A program made the position numbers and the translations under genes. A stretch of DNA of 64,000 bases from Sulfolobales archaeon Acd1. GTDB lineage: Archaea > Thermoproteota > Thermoprotei_A > Sulfolobales > Sulfolobaceae. The DNA is taken from the NCBI GenBank assembly GCA_000389735.1, contig APJY01000003.1, positions 1-64,000 of the forward strand. The letters run 5' to 3'. Positions 15,839 to 22,480 of this stretch are shown in pieces; within the stretch, counting starts at the first letter, position 1; every line of letters starts with the position of its first letter. Under the pieces are notes generated by a model. It did not search any database. It was not told the origin of the DNA and saw only the letters and a list, made by a program, of their open reading frames with translations.

Positions 15839-17740
15839 ATGTACGGGGAATGGCTTGAAGTCAGGAACTTGTTTAAGGACGTACTCTCTAATTCACCAGA
15901 TAAAGTAATTGAAATGATCAAAAAGGATAAGTTTGTCCCATGTGTAACTGTCGGTCCTTTAGAGAGCTGGATTAACCCCCTTAAGTACTCTATTTACGGA
16001 GAGGTGGGGTATACTATCTGGGGCTTCGACGGATATACGTCCGGAACTTCCTTCTACAACAGGATTATGGAAAAATACGTAGAAATTCAGAGTCATGAGA
16101 AGTCTAAAGGTGATAAGTGGAGGCCTAAGTTAGATGACTTAATAGTCTCGATAATTTATATTAAAAAAATAGGCGTGGTGGGTCTAGGGGTTGTAACTGA
16201 TATTACTCTTGATCCTGTTAGAAACTTTGAGGGTTGGGCGGAAGAAATATACACGGACAGAGAGGAGAGCCGTTACTGGATAATGAGGGTAAGAATGAAA
16301 GTTTTTTGGCTACGTGAAGACGTTAGGAGAGCTCTTGAGAAAGCACTTAACAGTGGCTTTAATTTAATAAGTGAATTGGAAGGAAAAGAACTAAGTGCAA
16401 GAACCTTATGGCAGTCTTATAAATGCGGAGACGTACCTGACAATCTCGATAGTAATAGTCTTTTCCTACATTCGCAATGTAATAGAGGTTCAAATCTAGG
16501 TAATCCTAAAGAAGGTGGTTATAACACATTAAAGCAACTGATCAAGTGTATAATTGAGAAGGACGAACTAGGCGTAAAAGAGACTTACGATTTTTACAGT
16601 AAATTAATGAGTTCAAAAGTTCAGGTCTCGATCCCTAAGGTCGAAAGACCGATAAACGTAGAAAGTACTGATCAACTTAAACCTATAGATTGCGGAAAAG
16701 GCTCTATTAAAGACGTTGAAGCGTTAAGTAACAAGTTTTATGTATACGTTCAGAGAAGGGAGGACTTTTTCAAGCTTTTAGCAAGTAGTGCTATGATGCA
16801 CAACGTACTGTTAGTGGGTCCTCCGGGGACAGGGAAGACTAGCATGGCTATTAGCATAGTAGAGGCACTGACCGGTAAAAACAGCGAGTGTTATGAGATA
16901 GCTACAGCTAACGCGCTCTGGTTCAGACGAAACTTGGTAGGGGGAGAAAGTTTACGAAAAGGTGAGGTCTCGTGGTCAAGTGGCATTTTGATCAGAGCGT
17001 ACAACAAAGCAGCTAGAGTCAATAACGGAAACTATTACGTAATCATTGATGAGATAAATAGGGCGGACGTGGACAAAGCCTTCGGAGAGATATTAACCCT
17101 GATGTCCGATGTGGGTAACACATCAGCGGGGAAGAAAATCCTTGATGAAATCGAAAAAGAGATAAGGAAGTTCGGGGACGAGGATAGCGATAAACTCGAT
17201 GAGGATGCGAAACAGTTCTTAAGGAACTTAAAGCTGCTAGGCGAAAAGAGGGACGAACCTTTAAAGCGGATTAGGTTCATCGCCACGATGAATGAAGTAG
17301 ACGCGAACAACCTATTCCCTATTGGAGAGGCATTAACTAGGAGGTTTCTCGTCTTCCGTATTCCCTATCCATGCGGCACTGATGACGTAAAAATGTTTTT
17401 GGAAAGTGAAGAGTTTAAAGAGATTAAGAAAAGAGAAATCGTTACCAAAGTAGTATTTGAAGAGGTAAATGAGTTTAGAAAGAAATATTCGTGCAATGAG
17501 TTAAAGAAGACGAAAAGAGAAGAAAAAATAAACTTAAATATCTCCCCAGCTAGTGTTAAACTAGCACTCAGCTTACTTAAACAAATTGTAGAAGATAACG
17601 ACGATGAAAGTTCAATAAGGAAGAAGTTCTTAGACGCTTTAGAGGCCTCATTAGGAACTACAGACGAGAGGATTTTGAAAGAGTTCGTCGAATACAAAAC
17701 GAAACGTTTAGGAAATAGTCAACAACCTGCTCCGAGTTGA
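15839..17740 (+). CDS. McrB-like AAA+ NTPase
   Basis: 633 residues. Residues 1-300 form a large N-terminal domain I do not recognise, probably for target recognition. The AAA+ domain follows, with Walker A GPPGTGKT at residues 327-334, Walker B YYVIIDEINRAD near 402, and the McrB-like sensor/arginine region ATMNEVDANNLFPIGEALTRRF near 484. The INRAD and MNEVD motifs are typical of the McrB clade of AAA+ proteins. It would power translocation for the McrC-like nuclease encoded divergently upstream. A TATA-like TTAATAAA ~26 bases before the ATG suggests a leaderless transcript. Confidence 0.8.
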   Translation: MYGEWLEVRNLFKDVLSNSPDKVIEMIKKDKFVPCVTVGPLESWINPLKYSIYGEVGYTIWGFDGYTSGTSFYNRIMEKYVEIQSHEKSKGDKWRPKLDDLIVSIIYIKKIGVVGLGVVTDITLDPVRNFEGWAEEIYTDREESRYWIMRVRMKVFWLREDVRRALEKALNSGFNLISELEGKELSARTLWQSYKCGDVPDNLDSNSLFLHSQCNRGSNLGNPKEGGYNTLKQLIKCIIEKDELGVKETYDFYSKLMSSKVQVSIPKVERPINVESTDQLKPIDCGKGSIKDVEALSNKFYVYVQRREDFFKLLASSAMMHNVLLVGPPGTGKTSMAISIVEALTGKNSECYEIATANALWFRRNLVGGESLRKGEVSWSSGILIRAYNKAARVNNGNYYVIIDEINRADVDKAFGEILTLMSDVGNTSAGKKILDEIEKEIRKFGDEDSDKLDEDAKQFLRNLKLLGEKRDEPLKRIRFIATMNEVDANNLFPIGEALTRRFLVFRIPYPCGTDDVKMFLESEEFKEIKKREIVTKVVFEEVNEFRKKYSCNELKKTKREEKINLNISPASVKLALSLLKQIVEDNDDESSIRKKFLDALEASLGTTDERILKEFVEYKTKRLGNSQQPAPS

Positions 17741-17874
17741 ATTCTGTGATTAAAGGACGGTCCAAATCGAATTGCGGCTGAGGTTTATCGCCATTTTGTT
17801 ATAAATTCATCACTGCTGTAAACCCCATGTGTTTATGGAGGACCTAACTCCCTTTCAATTTAAGGGAAAACTAG

Positions 17875-17966
17875 TGCCGCGGCCGGGATTTGAACCCGGG
17901 TCACGGGCTCGAGAGGCCCGTATCCTTTCGACCCCGCCAGGGCTGACCGGGCTAGACGACCGCGGC
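17875..17966 (-). tRNA. tRNA-Glu (anticodon CTC) with probable D-arm intron
   Basis: The acceptor strands GCCGCGG (17960-17966) and CCGCGGC pair, the T-arm carries GGTTCAAATCC, and the anticodon stem CGGGC/GCCCG frames the loop CTCTCGA with anticodon CTC. Between the D-loop GGTCAG and the GAT that closes the D-stem lie about 18 extra bases (roughly 17925-17942). Removing them restores a normal tRNA-Glu of about 74 nt. Crenarchaeal tRNAs often carry such non-canonical introns, cut by the heteromeric splicing endonuclease. CCA is not encoded. The 3' end faces the McrBC-like island. Confidence 0.92.
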
Positions 17967-18012
17967 GTGATAGGATTCGCCTTCTCCCCTTTAAAGTTTG
18001 AGGGCTTGAGGC

Positions 18013-18291
18013 TCACTTCACCGAGAAGACGTGGCCGCAGGCCCTGCATCTGTAGAGCCCCTTCCTCGGGTTGATCGGCTGGGCCAAAAGGTAACCGCAC
18101 TTGGGGCAGAGCACCGCGGCGGAGGCCCCGTACCTCTTACCGTCAGCCACTACGGTCTTATCCATGGAGTGGTCGAAGGACTCGCTGAAGACCAGGTTCT
18201 CGTCCAGCTCCGTCCTGTAGCCGCATTTCCTGCAGACCAGCTCCTTACCCCTCGGGGTGAGGGCTGAGCCGCACTCCGGGCAGAACCTCAA
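18013..18291 (-). CDS. TFS-like zinc-ribbon protein (TFIIS/RPB9-related paralogue)
   Basis: About 92 residues from TTG 18291; a TATA-like CTTTATTTACC ~27 bases upstream supports this start, though the frame opens at 18363. The N-terminal ribbon is FCPECGSALTPRGKELVCRKCG and the C-terminal ribbon is CPKCGYLLAQPINPRKGLYRCRACG. True transcription factor S has an acidic DE pair in a loop of the C-ribbon that enters the polymerase active site to trigger transcript cleavage; here that pair is absent and the loop is short and basic. It may therefore bind RNA polymerase without stimulating cleavage, like other divergent TFS paralogues in Sulfolobales. That role is inference. Confidence 0.7.
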   Translation of the reverse strand: MRFCPECGSALTPRGKELVCRKCGYRTELDENLVFSESFDHSMDKTVVADGKRYGASAAVLCPKCGYLLAQPINPRKGLYRCRACGHVFSVK

Positions 18292-18409
18292 TGCGATGAA
18301 GGGAAGGAAGGGGCGGTAAATAAAGGGAGGTAATCGTGAGCGGTTATTACCGCGATAGGTCAAGCAAAGCTATAACTCCTCTAGGAACTGTCGATTCAAT
18401 CAATCGGGG

Positions 18410-19534
18410 ATGAAGGTAGTCCTTACCGCGGATGAGGTGACCTTCCGCTACCTGCCGCCCCTGCCGAGAAGGCTCAGGCCCCCTCTTTTGAGGGGCTCGA
18501 AGTACCCCCCTTACGGCCTGAGGAAGGTGGAGGCCGCGACCTCCTGGCGGGTTCTGCCTCCTAGGGAGGCCCTGAGGGAAGTGAATAGAGGGAGGGTGGA
18601 CGCAATCGGGATTTACGTGAACGACCCTAAGGGTTTGAGCCCCGTCTCCGCGAGCCTTAAGGCCCTGTTAGGGAAGCTCGGTCAGGAGGAGTCCTTCGGG
18701 GAGCTGAGGGAGGCGGTTGAGGAGGCGAGGAGGAGGTCAAACGTTAAGGTCTTCGCGGGCGGCCCAGGGGCGTGGGAGCTCGAGGGAGAGAGCTGGGTGG
18801 ACTTGGTCATTAGGGGTGACGCCGAGAACTTGAGGGAGGAGGCGCTCGAGAAGGAAGGAACCGTAGACCTGGGCGGAGCTGACGAGTTCATCCCCGTGAG
18901 GGCCCCTTCTGGCATGGCCGAGGTGGAAGTGATGAGAGGCGAGAGGGTAATTGATTATGCGGTTATAGAGAGGGAAATGGAGATCCAGGCTAAGGCCCAC
19001 GGCTGGGTCAACCTCATAGCCCAGGACCTCTTCGCTCACCCTGACCTCCTCAACCTCCTCGTTAAGGCCAGGAAGTACGGCAGGGTTCGGTTCAGCAACG
19101 TCACGGTGGAGTCCTCCCTGAGGGTCGACCTGACGAAGGTCAAGGAAGCCCTAGGCCTCAACGAGAGGAACTTCGCCACTCCCGTCCTCAGTTCGGCTAA
19201 AGGGAGCTGCGTGCTGAAGGAGGTGGAGGTCATAAGGGAGCTCAACAGGGCCTTCATCTACCCTACGGTGTTCGTGGATGAAGGGACGCTCGACGAGGTG
19301 GGGAAGTATAAGGCGATAGTTTTCCCCATAGCCAGGGAAGACCCCGCGGGGGCTTTCCTCAAGGCGTGGAGGCTGAACTCGAGGCTTCTGAGGAGGCCTT
19401 ATGATATGCTGGTGGAGAGGGTTTTGGAGAAAAACAAGGAGAGCGGAGGGGAGCTGTTGAGGAGGAGGGGCTTGGCGTGGGTGGTCCTGTCCGCTCTTTG
19501 GCCGTCCTTCAACGGTCACGTCAGAAGGCTCTAG
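18410..19534 (+). CDS. Cobalamin-binding-like, radical-SAM-like protein lacking the Fe-S cysteines
   Basis: 374 residues. The first half resembles the B12-binding-type domain that precedes radical SAM domains: [21 protein letters not shown], then [13 protein letters not shown] and [12 protein letters not shown]. The second half looks like a TIM-barrel part ([27 protein letters not shown]). The CxxxCxxC motif needed for radical chemistry is missing; the only cysteine I see is in KGSCVLKEV. It is therefore a degenerate homologue or a different enzyme. It overlaps the convergent TRIC gene by 4 bp. Family assignment is tentative. Confidence 0.5.
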   Translation: MKVVLTADEVTFRYLPPLPRRLRPPLLRGSKYPPYGLRKVEAATSWRVLPPREALREVNRGRVDAIGIYVNDPKGLSPVSASLKALLGKLGQEESFGELREAVEEARRRSNVKVFAGGPGAWELEGESWVDLVIRGDAENLREEALEKEGTVDLGGADEFIPVRAPSGMAEVEVMRGERVIDYAVIEREMEIQAKAHGWVNLIAQDLFAHPDLLNLLVKARKYGRVRFSNVTVESSLRVDLTKVKEALGLNERNFATPVLSSAKGSCVLKEVEVIRELNRAFIYPTVFVDEGTLDEVGKYKAIVFPIAREDPAGAFLKAWRLNSRLLRRPYDMLVERVLEKNKESGGELLRRRGLAWVVLSALWPSFNGHVRRL

Positions 19535-20139
19535 TTGGCAATAGTGGGGAGCCTCCAGTTCCTCCTTATGGCGGCTACCCTCAGGGCGAAGGTGAGTAGG
19601 AGCACTACGGCGGTCAGGTAACCCCTGAAGAGCCCGAGGTAAGCGAGGGCGTAGTAAGTTAGGGATCCGATTATGGCTGCGGTAGCGTAGAAGTCCCTGG
19701 TTAGGACCAAGGGGACCTCGTTGGCCAGCACGTCCCTCAGTACCCCTCCCCCCACCGCCGTTATCGTTCCCACAAGGGTCACCAGCACCGGGTTGGGGTC
19801 AACGCTGTAAGCTAAGGAGGCCCCCGAGGCGGTGAAGGCCCCCAGGCCGAGGGCGTCGGCGTAGAGCAGGGGCCTCCTGAGCTTTGACACCTTCCTGAAG
19901 AACGCGAAGGTCAGGGCGCTCGAGACGATTGCAATCGCGGGGTACTGGACTTCCGTGAGGTTGGAAGGGGGGACCTTTCCCAGGAGGACGTCAGCTATTA
20001 TCCCTCCAGCCAATGAGGTCGAGAAGCCCAAGGTCAAGACTCCCAGCAGGTCCATCCTCCTCTCGATCGCCTTGAGGCTCCCGGCTACTGAGAAGGCTAT
20101 TATTCCCACCACGTTCGTGACGGCAAGGAGCGGGTCCAA
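19531..20139 (-). CDS. TRIC-family (UPF0126) trimeric cation channel
   Basis: 202 residues with seven hydrophobic segments in two inverted three-helix repeats plus one. Each repeat carries the glycine signature: [18 protein letters not shown] near residue 42 and [19 protein letters not shown] near 128. Prokaryotic TRIC channels, including one from Sulfolobus acidocaldarius, form trimers that conduct potassium or sodium. The length is typical. Confidence 0.9.
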   Translation of the reverse strand: MDPLLAVTNVVGIIAFSVAGSLKAIERRMDLLGVLTLGFSTSLAGGIIADVLLGKVPPSNLTEVQYPAIAIVSSALTFAFFRKVSKLRRPLLYADALGLGAFTASGASLAYSVDPNPVLVTLVGTITAVGGGVLRDVLANEVPLVLTRDFYATAAIIGSLTYYALAYLGLFRGYLTAVVLLLTFALRVAAIRRNWRLPTIAN

Positions 20140-20211
20140 CCTGAGGTCCTGATGAGCTTAATGAGAAATAACGTTTATTCGCCTCCCTGAGACGGCTCAA
20201 GTGATGAGCGT

Positions 20212-20907
20212 TTGATAGCGGTGACCGATGAGGGGGAAATAGCCAGGAGCGTCGCGAGCTACCTGGACGAGGAGGTGATAGTAGCGACTAGCTCCGACGT
20301 GGTCCTGAGGGAGAGGCCCAGAGCCGTGATCCACACCTTCGAGGTTGAGGGGGACGAGAGGAGCATGTGGAACGTGAACGTGTGGTTCGCGATCAACATA
20401 GCGAGGGCAGCTAACAGGGTGGGGGCGGTCAACGTCTTCCTCTCGAGCTACATGGTCTTCGACGGCAGGAAGGGTTACTACTCGGAGACCTCCGTCCCCA
20501 GGCCCCTGAACTACTACGGCATGACCAAGCTCGTCGCTGAGACGGCGATAGCGTCGCTGGGCAACTACCTGATCCTGAGGCTGGGGCAGGTGAACACGAG
20601 GGGGTTCATGAGGCCTGTGGTGATGGCTTTACTCAAGGGGAGGAAGGTGAGGTGCAACTCCAACCTCTACCTCTCGCCCATCTCCTTGAGGGAGCTGGGG
20701 CAGGCGGTAAGGCTCCTCCTGTCTAAGGAGGCCAGGGGAGTCATAAACCTGGGAGGGAAGAGGACGAGCCAGTTCAAGCTCTGTCAGAGCCTGGCTGAGG
20801 CGCTGGGAGGGGAGGCGGTTCCTTTCGAGGGGAGGGAGCTGGACTTCTCCCTGGACGATTGGCTGATGAGGAGCTACGGCATTACTGTGAGGGGGACGGA
20901 GATTTAG
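20212..20907 (+). CDS. NAD(P)-dependent epimerase/reductase (RmlD-like SDR)
   Basis: 231 residues from TTG. The fold is an extended short-chain dehydrogenase: LSSYMVFDG matches the serine strand, SETSVPRPLNYYGMTKLVAE contains the catalytic Y-x3-K, and PISLRELGQAVRLLL the substrate domain, as in dTDP-4-dehydrorhamnose reductase. The N-terminal nucleotide-binding loop (VTDEGEIARSV) is degenerate compared with GxxGxxG, so cofactor binding may be weak or different. A role in nucleotide-sugar or glycan synthesis is likely but unproven. Confidence 0.7.
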   Translation: MIAVTDEGEIARSVASYLDEEVIVATSSDVVLRERPRAVIHTFEVEGDERSMWNVNVWFAINIARAANRVGAVNVFLSSYMVFDGRKGYYSETSVPRPLNYYGMTKLVAETAIASLGNYLILRLGQVNTRGFMRPVVMALLKGRKVRCNSNLYLSPISLRELGQAVRLLLSKEARGVINLGGKRTSQFKLCQSLAEALGGEAVPFEGRELDFSLDDWLMRSYGITVRGTEI

Positions 20908-20970
20908 GGCTTCTCGTCTTCTTCCTCAGGATAAGTCCAACTCTTTTGTCGTTGTCCCACATAAATGTAA

Positions 20971-21060
20971 ATTGTGGTGGGGGGAGTTCGTCACCTCCAG
21001 GCGAGCTGCAGCTCTGCAGAAGCCCCGGCGCACCCCGATAACTCCCCGGCTTACCACAAT
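20971..21060. repeat. Inverted repeat next to ribbon-helix-helix gene
   Basis: Arms ATTGTGGT (20971-20978) and ACCACAAT (21053-21060) are perfect. Inside them GGGGGGAGTT pairs with AACTCCCC, and at the centre lies the 12-bp palindrome GAGCTGCAGCTC (21003-21014). The CCACAAT half-site recurs on the other side of the neighbouring gene near 21336-21357. It may be a binding site for that protein or part of a mobile-element origin or end. Confidence 0.5.
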
Positions 21061-21065
21061 GAATT

Positions 21066-21293
21066 CTATTTAACCTTCTTCTCCAACTCCTCTACCCTCC
21101 TCTTCAAATCTTGCAGTTCCTTAACTATCGCTTCCAAACCCACGTTACTCCCTTCCTTTTCCTTCACGTAACACTCGAAGGCGTCTTTAAGCACCTCATA
21201 AACGCTTACTTTCCTTTTCATAGCCTCATCAACTATCCTTTTCCACAACTCTTCGTCAGGGAAATACACCGATTTGTAACCGGGTCTGGGCAT
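21066..21293 (-). CDS. Ribbon-helix-helix (CopG-like) DNA-binding protein with coiled-coil tail
   Basis: 75 residues. YKSVYFPDEELWKRIVDEAMKRKVSVYEVLKDAF is a ribbon-helix-helix pattern, and residues ~55-75 (LQDLKRRVEELEKKV) form a heptad coiled-coil. Proteins of this kind control copy number or gene expression on Sulfolobales plasmids and viruses. Its promoter region holds AAGTACA/TGTACTT and ATTGTG-C-CACAAT motifs that could be its operators. Confidence 0.68.
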   Translation of the reverse strand: MPRPGYKSVYFPDEELWKRIVDEAMKRKVSVYEVLKDAFECYVKEKEGSNVGLEAIVKELQDLKRRVEELEKKVK

Positions 21294-21388
21294 TTTACCT
21301 CAACACACTTTAATGTACTTCAATATAAAAACCTTATTGTGCCACAATGCACCACAAAATTTAGATATCTGAAAGTACAATTAAGTAC
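21294..21388. promoter_or_regulatory. Putative operator region of the ribbon-helix-helix gene
   Basis: It contains the palindrome ATTGTG-C-CACAAT (21336-21348), a CACCACAA half-site after it, and three copies of a 7-mer: TGTACTT at 21314 and AAGTACA at 21373 and 21383. A fourth copy, TGTACTT at 21468, lies beyond the sRNA gene. Repeated short palindromic sites of this kind are typical of ribbon-helix-helix operators. Confidence 0.45.
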
Positions 21389-21458
21389 ACGGCGGGGTCA
21401 GATGATGAGCGACGGCGGGCTGACGCGTGATGAGCCTGTTACGAGCTGACCCCGCCGT
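21389..21458 (+). ncRNA. C/D box sRNA
   Basis: A complete double guide is visible: C box ATGATGA (21402-21408), an 11-nt guide GCGACGGCGGG, D' box CTGA (21420-21423), C' box GTGATGA (21427-21433), a 12-nt guide GCCTGTTACGAG and D box CTGA (21446-21449). A 9-bp terminal stem, ACGGCGGGG/CCCCGCCGT, closes it. Box spacing is canonical for archaeal sRNAs that direct 2'-O-methylation of rRNA or tRNA with Nop5, fibrillarin and L7Ae. The direction is set by the boxes. The targets were not determined. Confidence 0.85.
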
Positions 21459-21614
21459 ATATTTTACTGTACTTTAGGACTAATAACTTTGATCCTGTGT
21501 GGATCCCTGGTCAGTAGTGGAATTTTTCTCAGTAAACTGGGGAGTTCATATGATCTCTGTATCTCAGCAGTAAAGCTTTTAAACATCTAAACAGATATTT
21601 ACTTGGTGAGAGAA

Positions 21615-21794
21615 ATGGTGTCTCACCCATCGAATAAGGAGCAACTGTGGGTGAGCCCGCAATACGCTAGGATAATAAAGAAGATAGCTGTGGACGTGGG
21701 GAAAAGGTACTCAGACGTCGCCGACGAGGTGCTGGACTTAGGCTTGAAAGAATACGCTAAGAAGTACAACATTGACCTGGAAAAGTATAAATAA
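21615..21794 (+). CDS. Small possible ribbon-helix-helix protein
   Basis: About 59 residues from ATG 21615; an in-frame TTG at 21603 is the alternative. A TATA-like CTTTTAAAC at 21576-21584 places the transcript start close to this codon. The sequence EQLWVSPQYARIIKKIAVDVGKRYSDVADEVLDLGLKEYAKK has a strand followed by two helices, as in ribbon-helix-helix proteins of Sulfolobales plasmids and viruses. The function is not known. Confidence 0.55.
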   Translation: MVSHPSNKEQLWVSPQYARIIKKIAVDVGKRYSDVADEVLDLGLKEYAKKYNIDLEKYK

Positions 21795-22013
21795 GGAAGA
21801 TGAAGAAAAATATAATGGGGGGCGGGCGGGGATCAGCCTGCCACGGTGTCGTCGTCTCTCGGGAACCCCCCGTCATCATCGGTGAGGGCGAAAAAGACAT
21901 CCCATCACCTCCGGGGGGTTGCCCCCTACATTTATTGTCTTTATATGAATATTATAATAGTTCTTTTATTTCATTATTTTCTTTTTCTTTACAAAGAAAG
22001 GGATTGGGGGAAG

Positions 22014-22036
22014 CCTCGCCTCTCTGAGGCGGGAAT
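22014..22036. repeat. Short GC-rich hairpin
   Basis: CGCCTC and GAGGCG pair around a short loop in otherwise AT-rich DNA, inside GCCTCGCCTCTCTGAGGCGGG. It resembles, but is shorter than, the tnpB-type 3'-end hairpins at 22346 and 24005, so it may be a worn copy. Confidence 0.4.
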
Positions 22037-22083
22037 GGATAGCCTCCTTATATTTAAATACTTCTTCGTTAAAATTTCTTTCA

Positions 22084-22278
22084 ATGACTAAGAGGGTTGT
22101 GTCTCGAAAGAAAGCTAAAAGGATAAAGCAATTCACCCAGATAATATCACTCGTAGACCCTGACAAGATTACGGAAGCTGACATTTATACATTATCTCAG
22201 ATTATTAGGGACTACCTATTATTCGCTGAGGAAAGCGAATTAATTCGGGCAGGTATCGAAGCGTTCCTTTTTGCCTGA
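22084..22278 (+). CDS. Small hypothetical protein
   Basis: 64 residues, lysine/arginine-rich at the start (TKRVVSRKKAKRIKQF), then two predicted helices. A TATA-like TTATATTTAAATAC lies ~28-35 bases before the ATG, a good leaderless promoter, which supports it as a real gene. I recognise no family. It sits within the mobile-looking island between the sRNA and the endonuclease gene. Confidence 0.5.
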   Translation: MTKRVVSRKKAKRIKQFTQIISLVDPDKITEADIYTLSQIIRDYLLFAEESELIRAGIEAFLFA

Positions 22279-22345
22279 CTTACAATGAAGCGAAAGAAAA
22301 GCCCGTTCTTTCCGAAAACTTGTTGGATGATATAAGGTACGGAGA

Positions 22346-22413
22346 GCCTCGCCCTCCAGGGCGGGAAGGAAGTCAGATGCTGAGAAGATGATGAATGGCT
22401 TAGAAGCTGAGCC
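22346..22413 (+). ncRNA. tnpB-type 3'-end hairpin joined to a conserved C/D-like sequence (copy A)
   Basis: The hairpin GCCCTCCAGGGC is followed by GGGAAGGAAGTCAG, the form seen at the 3' ends of IS200/IS605/IS607 tnpB transcripts in Sulfolobales. Then comes a 38-nt stretch (22376-22413) matching 35 of 38 positions at 37132-37169. That stretch has D'-like CTGA, C'-like ATGATGA, the 12-nt ATGGCTTAGAAG (counting from the box end) and D-like CTGA, as in half of a C/D box sRNA. No good upstream C box is present. It lies upstream of the endonuclease gene. Confidence 0.5.
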
Positions 22414-22480
22414 CGAACTTTCTTTCATGTTCTCGTACATTCCATCAAAACTAATTAACTTCATATTTGAATGGTATTAT

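Noticed and set aside
15781-15921. N-terminal extension of the McrC-like protein
   Set aside because: It would overlap the divergent McrB-like gene by 83 bp and cover both promoters. The ATG at 15780 gives a natural start.
14000-17875. tRNA-Glu as attachment site of an integrated element
   Set aside because: I searched by eye for a second copy of the tRNA 3' half near 14 kb and found none, and no integrase gene is present.
17829-18100. Frames of 81 codons on both strands across the tRNA
   Set aside because: They are produced by the GC-rich tRNA-Glu gene and the TFS-like gene on the other strand.
21836-21885. Minus-strand C/D-like candidate (ATGATGA ... CTGA 36 nt apart)
   Set aside because: The internal D' and C' boxes are badly degenerate and no terminal stem forms. 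Only the sRNA at 21389-21458 is convincing.
21800-22091. Overlapping plus-strand frames of 75 and 81 codons
   Set aside because: They cover a GC-rich hairpin region and an AT-rich promoter region, with no protein-like pattern.
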